Below, piece after piece: positions 56,480 through 64,000 of a DNA stretch of 64,000 bases (the first letter of the stretch is position 1; each line of letters opens with the position of its first letter). Source of the stretch: Cephalopachus bancanus (Eukaryota; Chordata; Mammalia; Primates; Tarsiidae); the NCBI GenBank assembly GCA_027257055.1, contig JAPVLO010000951.1, positions 177,501 to 241,500 on the forward strand, written 5' to 3'. The notes beneath the pieces are model-generated. The model saw only the letters and a list, made by a program, of their open reading frames with translations. It had not been told where the DNA came from and did not search any database. Both the position numbers and the translations under genes were made by a program.

Positions 56480-57045
56480 AGCCACTTCATAATCACCACA
56501 ACCATTGCCATCACGATCACTATAACCACAATTATAATCATCAGCACCATGATCATCACTATCATTATTGTCATCATCATCATTTCATTACCACCATCAT
56601 CATTGCTATCATCACTGTCACCATCAACATCATCACCATCATCATCACCATCACATCACCATAATCATCATCAGAATTCTTACTGTCATCACCACTATTG
56701 CCATCATCATCACCACCATCATTGCTATCATCACCATCATCACTGTCATCACCACCACCATCACCATCATTATCAACATAATCATCATCACCATCATCAT
56801 TGGCATCATCATCATTGTTATCATCATCATCAGCAGCACCAATCACCATCATTGTCATCATCATCATCATCGTTACCTTCATCTCCATCATCATCATCAT
56901 CACCATTACCACCCTCACCATCATTACCATCACCTCATTTTCACTATCATCATCACCATCACCATCACCACCATTACTATCTTCACCACAATCACCCTCA
57001 TCACTACCATTACCAAGATCACCATCATCCTTGGTCATCATTATT
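56480..57045 (+). repeat. CAT/CAC trinucleotide array
   Basis: About 565 bp of (CAT)n and (CAC)n with ATT and GTC interruptions, compact at 56880-56960. Plus frames give His/Ile/Ser runs and the minus frame gives Met/Val/Asp runs. The minus frame stays open into 57460, but only by chance as far as I can tell. Confidence 0.95.
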
Positions 57046-58200
57046 GACTGACCACCCACAAAGCTGACTTCAATCTCTATCCTGTCCACAGATCTAGCTG
57101 ATACTATGCTATCATGTGGCCCATGGCCCCTTCCATAAAAAGTATTGTTAGCATAAACAACCAGGACAGGCCAAAGTCCCCAGGAAAACAGACACTCTCC
57201 TGAGGCAGAATATTTCAAGGATTCAGAGTTGACCTCCCAGGAGATGATCAAGGGCCAGATCTGAAGGGGACCAGTCCCTTGCCGGGTCGTGAGATTTCCT
57301 GAAGGAGAGACGGATAGGTGAAGGACAAAATTATAATACCCGGACACCTGCTTCCTGACAGATGACAATTTAATGTTAGCTAAGGGAAAGTTTTTATACC
57401 ATTTGTAAAGGGGCAAGACAAAGAAAATTCCTTCACGTACATATCCTCTACAAGTTACCACCATCTAGTGGTCTTAGCAACAAACAAGCCAAGAACCCTA
57501 TAAACATTCAGACAATGAGTCTTATTCATAAGGCCAAAGATGATAGTTTTAGTCCAAAGTCCCGAATTACAGTCCTTGAACTGTCTCCAGAAAGTTTCCA
57601 AGTGTAAAGTTCTTCATGTAGCAGTCAGTTTTCCTTCTGGGGCTTTATGGCCTTCAGAGTTCTGTAATCGCCTTTCTTGTCCAACTGTCTTCGTTACTTT
57701 TCTCTTATCCTGCAGTGCTTGTTTCTAAAGAAAACTCAAAAGAAGCTTTTAGTAATGTTTCCCAGGCCCCCAAGGTTGTTTTCTGTCTTTAGCTAAGTTA
57801 TCATAAAAGTGTCTGATTAGTATATTATGAGTTCACTGAAAACCCACTTTATAAATGTTAACTTGGAGTTTTAACTATTGAATTAAGTAAAAACCTTAAC
57901 GATTAATCTTTATCCTAAGTCAGTGAAAACAGTGTTATAAATCAACTACGTAACTCCTAGATAAGTGTTAGAACTTATAATAAATTCATAATGAACTTAC
58001 TATAAACTTGTGCTTCTAAAAAACCTTATGCCTAAACACTATACTACATAATCCTAAATCAAATAAGGAGTGAGTATACTTATACCATTTATTACTTAAG
58101 CAATATCTAGTAACTTATAACCAAGTGAAAGAAAGCATTCTTGATGTGCTTCAGAGTTTAACCCTTGCATATGTTAGAAAAGGCCAAGCGGCATAGTGGG
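57046..58200. other. Unassigned, probably ERV-derived, minus strand
   Basis: The minus strand has 'gggtattataattttgtcct', 'tctccttcaggaaatctcac' and 'cttgatcatctcctgggagg'. From 57800 the sequence is AT-rich. The texture resembles an LTR with upstream AT-rich U3, but no termini or target duplication were found. Confidence 0.3.
57458..57473 (-). promoter_or_regulatory. CTCF-like motif, minus strand
   Basis: The minus strand reads CCACTAGATGGTGGT, close to the CCASYAGRKGGC core. It is oriented toward the plus-strand motif at 16818. Motif match only. Confidence 0.4.
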
Positions 58201-58209
58201 GAAATGGGA

Positions 58210-58480
58210 AAATGAAACATGACATTTCCAGGTTAGCTGTGAGTACTTCGCATAAACATGCCATCTTCTTCTTCCACGACTGCACAGAATTTCTTCAGCT
58301 GTACCAACAGCAAAGACGGAAGACAGAAGGGCCTCAGCTTCCCGGACTTGCTTTGTGGCCGGGGGTCCTCAGCATACCTGGACTTTGTCAATCAGGCGGG
58401 CCTCCAAGGCTGGCTCCCAACACAGATCTTTATTTGGAATGTGCAGGATGTGGACACCCAGGCCTGCTGAGTTAACTCTG
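58210..58480. other. Short coding-like segment of unknown strand
   Basis: On plus, a frame ends YLDFVNQAGLQGWLPTQIFI and then a stop at 58468-58470. On minus, the frame NSAGLGVHILHIPNKDLCWE runs to a CAG|GTATGC donor, and another reads SKSGKLRPFCLPSLLLVQ to a stop. GC content is higher than the surroundings. I cannot tell which strand, if either, was coding. Confidence 0.25.
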
Positions 58481-59394
58481 TACCACAGAGTTGTATTGTG
58501 GGATTGTTCATGCTTCTGAGACACAAATGGCATTTGAATCAGAAACATCTCTCCTGACAGCTTGGTGAGTCAGAAACTCACCATAGATCATTCACCCCTG
58601 AGTTCCTTTCCTCAACAATCTCCCTTGATTTAAACCCCCACATCCAACTCTCTGCTGGACATCCCCACCTGATGCTTCCTCCAGGAAGCCACCTAAACAT
58701 GGAACAACTAAACATGTTGTCTTCTCTCACAACTCATTCTCCAGCACCATCTCCTCTTTCTGTTTCTCTAACTACAAAAAGGCTTCAGTTTCTTGCATTT
58801 TATTATCCCTTGAAGTCTCAGCATGAATACCTCCACTTTCCTCTGTCCCCAGCATTCAGTCACATTTCTGTCCTGTCTGAACTGCCTCCACCTCATTGTT
58901 CTCAGAGGTCTCCTTTGCTGAACTTTCTTCTACTCCTGAACTTCCTGAGACTGCTAATGAGGAAGTGTTCTCTGGTGGCCACCTGCACCAGGCTGTTATG
59001 TACCAGATCAGAGCTGTCCCATTCCAACCTGCAGCTGTTGTCAGGATGACTTTGATGTCAGAATGACAATGGAGTTGATGTGTTTCTTCTCATGAGAAGA
59101 TATCTGTAGCTTCCTGTGATGACTGATTGACCATAAGAACTCACTCCCTCCTCTGATCCTCCATTGAGACTTAGTATGTACTCTAAGGTCTAGATCAAAT
59201 GCTGCCTCCTCCCTACCCCCTCCCCCATCACCACCTCCCTGGGGGCATTTGGTACTGTGATTGTGCCTGGCTCCCATAGTCCTTCTATTTAGCCTGTCCT
59301 ACTGTGAGCTGCAAACCTGCTTCCTAACTCTTCTGGAGGGTTTTAAATGCCTGGGTTGCTCAATGCAGGTCTGAAAAATGGAATTGAATAAAAC
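58481..59394. other. Unassigned sequence
   Basis: Low-repeat DNA. An open plus frame (58672-59049) is Leu/Ser/Pro-rich with no domain or splice support. Confidence 0.35.
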
Positions 59395-59830
59395 CAGCCC
59401 CAAGCTGAAAGTGAGTGGTGAGGTATGCACTACTGAAGATAAGACCCACCATTGTGCCCAGGCTGGGCAGTCTCAGTGAACACAGCAGGTTGATCTCTCA
59501 GAGAGAGAAACTCTACAAGGATGGTGAAAGTCAACAGCCAGGTCTATGCCATTGAAGACAAGGAGACCCACCATGGAGCCCAGTTAGAGCAGACTTGGGG
59601 AGACATCTGGGTGACTCTTGGAGAGATAATCTTTTCTAACTGGATGGTTGGAGTCAACAACAAAGAATGAGTCATTGAAGACAGGAAGACCCCCCATGGA
59701 GCCCAGTTAGAGCAGACCTGGTGAGAAGCCTGGTTGACTCTTGGAGAAATAATCTTATCTCATGAATGGTTGAAGTCAAGAGATTTTGGTCATGAAAATC
59801 ACAATTCAACTTGAGAAACCACAATAGCAT
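59395..59830 (+). repeat. Tandem repeat, unit about 120 bp, 3-4 copies
   Basis: 'gaaga(c/t)aa-gacccaccat' at about 59437, 59554 and 59676, each followed by 'ggagcccagttagagcagac', 'gactcttggaga-ataatct' and 'ggttg-agtcaa'. Confidence 0.88.
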
Positions 59831-59864
59831 CATTTATAAACTTTCATGCTTTCTTTTCTTTCTT

Positions 59865-59867
<3 letters not shown>

Positions 59868-59940
<73 letters not shown>
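59868..59940 (+). repeat. (CT)n microsatellite
   Basis: About 35 CT dinucleotides, forming the extended tail of the adjoining antisense Alu. Confidence 0.97.
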
Positions 59941-59941
<1 letters not shown>

Positions 59942-59942
59942 T

Positions 59943-60230
59943 TCTGTTGATGTCTCACTCTGTTGCTCAGGCTGAAATGCAGTGGTACAATCATGGCTCA
60001 CCATAGCCTTGACCTCTTGGGCTCAGGTGATCTTCCTACCTCAGCCTCCTGAGTAGCTGGAACTACAGGCCCATGCCACCATACCCAGCTTTTATTTTTA
60101 TTTTGTAGAGATGAAGTTTCTTTATGTTGTCCAGGCTGGTCTCAAACTCCTAGGCTCAAGTGATCCTCCTGCCTCAGACTCCTGTCTCAGTTGGGATTTC
60201 AGGCATGAGCCATTGCGCCTGGCATAAACC
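59943..60230 (-). repeat. Alu, antisense
   Basis: 'ctgttgatgtctcactctgt' to 'gagccattgcgcctggcata'. Confidence 0.92.
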
Positions 60231-60244
60231 TCTTACTTTTCTTT

Positions 60245-60540
60245 TTTTTCCTTTATTTTATTTTAAAGATGTAGGGTACAAGTCAGGATTAGTTATATAA
60301 ATAGTCTACCATGCAGGTGAAGTTTGGGCCTCCCCACTGGTCCTCACTTTCCCTGGTTTAGGATCAGGTACCCTTAGTGATGTTATATGTCCCTCTCCCT
60401 CCTTCCCCTGGCAGTGTCCTGCTACTGCTGATCCCTCCCTTGTAATATTGTGATAAATGTTCAGGGTCTGCTTGAGTGAGAACATGTGGTATCATCAGAG
60501 AAATGCAAATCAAAACCACACTGAGAAACCTCTTTTCTCT
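60245..60540 (-). mobile_element. L1 3' end, antisense, with an inverted 5' piece
   Basis: 'aagatgtagggtacaagtca' and 'gcttgagtgagaacatgtgg' are antisense L1 3' UTR. At about 60497 the orientation switches, and 'agagaaatgcaaatcaaaac' is sense ORF2. That is the layout of a twin-primed, inverted insertion. Confidence 0.65.
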
Positions 60541-60784
60541 ACACATCACCTCAGGTGTCCTTTATAGCAACACAACATGAACTAAGACATGACTCCTTTG
60601 GGGACAGGGAGGCTAAGACGGTGGAGGCACCATCCTTGTGGCCACCTTTCACCTTTGTGTTGTTACTGTCCAGGCATCGTCTTCTGTGCTTCTGTATGGA
60701 GGCCTCTGCTTTGTATTGGTGCCAGCTGTTTTTAACTCAACACATCTCTGCTTGGTTTTTCTCAAAACTTTGTAGACAGCACAA
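60541..60784. other. Unassigned sequence
   Basis: Nothing recognised. Confidence 0.35.
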
Positions 60785-60915
60785 GGGGTGTGTGTATGTG
60801 TGTATAGATGTATGTGTGCAGGTGTGTGTGCAGGTATGTTTGCAGGTGTGTGTGTGCAGGCATGTGTGCAAGTGTATATGTGCAGGTGTGTGCACAAGTG
60901 TGTATGTGCAGTCAG
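60785..60915 (+). repeat. TG-rich minisatellite (tgtgtgcaggtg)
   Basis: Units 'gtgtgtgcaggtgtgt' and 'atgtgtgcaagtgtat' of about 12-16 bp. Confidence 0.92.
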
Positions 60916-61335
60916 GCTGAAGCAATGTAACAATTCTACATGATGAGGGGGTAAGAATCAGGTCAGGTTGTAACAATAAAACAATTCTACAAGATGAACA
61001 ATTCTACACTGGTAGCAACAGTGTAACAATTCTACATGAAGAGGGGTAAGAACATAGGTTATAACAATGTACCAAGTCTACATGATGAGGCCTAAGAACC
61101 CTGTCAGGAGGTAACAATATAACAATTCTACACGATGAGGAATAAAAACTCAGGCTGTAACATTAGCAATTCTACATGATGCAGAACCTGGTCAGGTGAT
61201 AACAATGTCACAATTCTCTATAATGAGGTGTTAGAACCTGATCAGGTTGTAACAATGTAACAATTCTTACATGATAATGTGTAAGAACCCAGTCAGGTGG
61301 TAACAATGTAATAATTCTACAAAATGAGGAAGCAC
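60916..61335 (+). repeat. Tandem repeat, unit about 50 bp, about 8 copies
   Basis: 'gtaacaatgtaacaattcta' and 'catgatgagg-gtaagaacc', then '(t)ggtcaggt(t)g', repeated from 60916 to 61330 with indels. Confidence 0.93.
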
Positions 61336-61614
61336 AAAGGGTGGGTAAGGGAGGGAATGTGGGGAAATAGCAATTGTCCAGCTGAGCTCTGTGAGGACAT
61401 ATAGGTTTTAGTGCTCGCTGCCAGATGCTGGAGTCTCTGGGAATAGTCAAGAGAAAAGTGAGTTGAGTTCAGGAACCCAGATGCATAGGGACAAGCTGGT
61501 TTTCTTTTGTTTTGTGGTCTACGGATATGCTAAGTCACCATGGAACATTCTTTTGGTCCCTTTCTGTCAGCCTAAAAGGAAGAATATGAAACACAAAATA
61601 TGATTTAATGGGTT
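61336..61614. other. Unassigned sequence
   Basis: Nothing recognised. Confidence 0.35.
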
Positions 61615-61760
61615 GACCCAGCCATGCACTCTTGCCTGTCATCCCAGCCCTTTAGGAAGCTGAGGCAGGAGGATCGCTTGAGGTCAGGAGTTTGAGACCA
61701 ACTGGGGCAACATAGTGAGATCCCATCTCTAAAACAAAACAAAACAATACATATTAAACA
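61615..61760 (+). repeat. Alu left monomer, sense
   Basis: 'gacccagccatgcactcttg' to 'ctctaaaacaaaacaaaaca'. Confidence 0.9.
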
Positions 61761-62078
61761 TTTTTACCTTAAATCTGAGAAGTTTTTGTGGGGGTCGAAG
61801 CTCTTGACCTTCCTAAAATTTCCCTGAAAAATCCCTGGCATGAGGCTGGTTGATGATGAGGAGAAAAGGCACCCAGACTTATACTTGTATACAGAAGTCT
61901 CAGGATGGAGGTCCGACCTCTCAAAGAGTCACACAAACTTAAACATCTTCTTGGGGTCACAGGAAGAACAGGGGCTTGGATCCTGGGGAGACGGGTCATG
62001 GGGGTGGATGGGTGAGAGGGATTCTATTGAGATTACTCCAGGGAATGATTGGAAATTAACTTGTTAATGGTTCTCTTT
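61761..62078. other. Unassigned sequence
   Basis: Minus frames are open here without a domain. Possibly ERV-derived. Confidence 0.3.
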
Positions 62079-62345
62079 GGATTTTTTTTTTTTTTTTTTT
62101 AGTCAGAGTCTCACTGTGTGGCCCAGGCTGGAGTGTAGTGGCAGGATCATGGCTCATCCTTCTACCTCAGCCTCCCAAGTAGCTGGGACTCCAGATACAC
62201 ACCACTATGCCTAGATAATTTTTTATTTTTGTGTAGATGAGGTCCTGCTATGTTGCCCAGGCTGGTCTCTAACTCCTGGGCTCAAGCAATACTCTCATCT
62301 TGGTCTACCAAAGTGCTAGGAAGATAGGCATGAGCCTTCTGCTGA
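62079..62345 (-). repeat. Alu, antisense
   Basis: (T)n then 'agtcagagtctcactgtgtg' to 'agataggcatgagccttctg'. Confidence 0.92.
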
Positions 62346-62617
62346 CCTTACTTATGACATAAACGGTTGATTGGCACACATGTTGTGTATTCTATGTAAT
62401 ACAGTATATTCTTACAATAAAGTAAGCTAAAGAAAAGAAAATGCAATTATAAAAACTTCAAGGAAGAGAACGTGTATTTGCTTCTCATTAAGTGGACATG
62501 GATCATCATTCAAGTCTCCATCCTCATCTTCTTCATGTTGATTGGCTGAGTAGGAGGAGGAGGAGAAGGGTTGGTCTTGATGTCTGGGAGGGACAGAGGT
62601 GGAATAAAATCCATGTA
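62346..62617. other. Unassigned sequence
   Basis: AT-rich, then GA-rich. 'ttaagtggacatggatcatc' is single-copy-looking. Confidence 0.35.
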
Positions 62618-62915
62618 TAGGCCAGGCATGGTTGCTCACACTTCTAATTACAGTACTTTGGGATGCCAAGGTGGGAAGATCCTTTGGGTCTAGGAATTCG
62701 AGACCAGCCTGGGAAATACAGTAAGACTTCATCTCTACAACAAATAAAGAATTAGCTGGGCGTGGTGGTGGCATGCACCAAATCCCAGCTACTCGGGAGG
62801 CTGAGGAGGGAAGATTGCATGAGCCCAGGATGTCGAGGCTATGGTGAATTGTGATTGTGTCACTGCACTCCAGCTTGGGTGACCAAGTGAGAGCCTGACT
62901 CAAAAGAAAAAATAT
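62618..62915 (+). repeat. Alu, sense
   Basis: 'aggccaggcatggttgctca' to 'gagcctgactcaaaagaaaa', with the linker 'acaacaaataaagaatta'. Confidence 0.92.
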
Positions 62916-62939
62916 CTACAAGTTGTTCAAGGGGCAGCT

Positions 62940-62992
62940 GTATATATAGTTATATAGGCTATATAATAAAATAATATATATATATATATAGA
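62940..62992 (+). repeat. (TA)n-rich simple sequence
   Basis: tatatatagt to atatatatatataga between two Alus. Confidence 0.92.
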
Positions 62993-63140
62993 CTGGGTGT
63001 GGTGGCTCACCCCTGTCATCACAGCACTTTGGGCGGCTGAGGCAGGAGGATCGCCTGAGACTAGGAGGTAGAAGCTGTAGTGAGCTGTAATCATACCACT
63101 GCACTCCAGCCTGGGCTGCAGAGTGAGAGCCCATCTGTCT
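62993..63140 (+). repeat. Alu (internally deleted), sense
   Basis: The left-arm start 'ctgggtgtggtggctcaccc' joins directly to right-arm words 'aggaggtagaagctgtagtg' and 'cactgcactccagcctgggc'. About half of the element is missing. Confidence 0.88.
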
Positions 63141-63330
63141 ACCAGACACATACACACACTTTCTGGCCTCCAAGCCTCCTCAAGGCCTCCCCTCCTTGCC
63201 CAGGAGTGGAGTGTGGGCCCTGTGGGTCCCTGAGTGGAGCATGGCTGGTGTCCCCCACTCCCAGCCTCCCAGGCCCATGATGTCAGGGAATTTCACCTTT
63301 AAGTGTGTTGTCCTGGGACTCGGCTGTACA
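63141..63330. other. Unassigned sequence
   Basis: GC-rich spacer with no exon supported. Confidence 0.35.
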
Positions 63331-63540
63331 GGAGATCTCTGTCTCTCTGTGTGTGTCACTGTCTCTGTCTCTCCTCCTGTCTCCATCTATCTCTGTCATT
63401 ATTTTGTTTCTCCTCTCTCCTTCCTTCCTAGTCCCTTTATCTATTCTCTGTCTCTCTCTCCATCTCTCTGTCTCTGTCTGTCTCTCTCCATGTCTCTCTG
63501 TCTCTCACTCTCTAGCTCTCTATGTCTCTCTGTCTTTCTA
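63331..63540 (+). repeat. (CTGT/CTCT)n pyrimidine-rich array
   Basis: tctctgtctctctgtg-type words. Confidence 0.92.
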
Positions 63541-64000
63541 TGCCAATGTGTGTATATACATGCATATGTACATGTATATTTGTATATATTTATGTATATA
63601 CATGTATATACATGTATATGTGTGCATGTATGTGTACATACATGTATATGTGTATATATGTGTATATATGTCTGTATATGTATACATGTATGTGTATATA
63701 CATGCATATATATGCACACACATGCACATGTATATCTGTGTGCGCATGTTTGTGTGTATGTGTGTATATACATGTATATATGTATACATGTGTGTATCTA
63801 TGTATGTGCGCATGTATATATATGTGTATGTGTGTATGTTTGTGCATGTATATGTATATGTGTGCATGAATGCATGTGTGCATGCACATATATCCATGTA
63901 TACATGCGTATATATGTATGCGCACATACACGTACACATGTGTATGCGTATACATGCACATGAGCATGCGTGCGTACACACATGTGAATTTATGTGTGCA
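63541..64000 (+). repeat. TG/TATG-rich simple-repeat array
   Basis: The same word set as 150-925 (tgtatatacatg, catgtgtgta), running off the right edge. Confidence 0.93.

Noticed and set aside
63196..63963. 255-codon plus-strand frame at the right edge
   Set aside because: The first third crosses unremarkable DNA with no splice or domain support. The rest is the CTGT and TG arrays.

Overview
This is nuclear DNA from a primate. It holds about 40 Alu or Alu-monomer SINEs on both strands, a nearly full-length primate-type L1, MLT1/MaLR-like LTRs, an MIR, Hsmar2-like mariner remnants and several ERV solo LTRs, with no bacterial features. Many Alus carry the left-arm variant 'cctgtcatcccagca', a young subgroup has 'acaataaatcaaaaaat' in the middle linker, and the strepsirrhine Alu right-arm signature is not seen. 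I infer a non-anthropoid haplorhine, most likely a tarsier. This is an inference from SINE sequence, not a database result.

Layout. 1-6.7 kb: on the minus strand, the last three exons (two well supported, one probable) of a gene I cannot name. They are separated by introns packed with a TG array, antisense Alus and minisatellites. 6.7-14.4 kb: an LTR-like block, then an ancient tandem duplication (8.2-10.0 and 11.4-14.4 kb). Both copies carry the same nested Alu in L1 and the same mariner remnant. A retropseudogene-like segment lies between them. 14.4-21.8 kb: Alu clusters, a CA/CATG array and an MLT1-type LTR split by an Alu. 21.9-23.4 kb: a 1.4 kb nearly pure pyrimidine tract. 24.07-31.26 kb: the most striking object, a tandem satellite of about 48 monomers of about 135 bp, interrupted by a 701-bp ERV solo LTR with a 4-bp target duplication. 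32.8-33.5 kb: a polypurine tract of the opposite strand sense. 35.4-42.1 kb: a full-length L1 on the minus strand with intact ORF1, damaged ORF2, its own target-site duplication inside an older Alu, and a young Alu inserted in it. 43.1-44.3 kb: an AT-rich tandem array. 44.8-54.5 kb: ERV LTRs of at least two related families, including a solo LTR nested in another LTR. 54.5-64 kb: old repeats, a CAT/CAC trinucleotide array, several minisatellites, Alus and a terminal TG array.

There is no operon logic here. The only likely host coding sequence is the gene tail at the left edge. The rest is a record of repeat insertion and tandem-repeat growth. Tandem arrays make up roughly a quarter of the window. 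Where SINE and LTR ends are not fixed by a target duplication, coordinates are good to about 10-30 bases.
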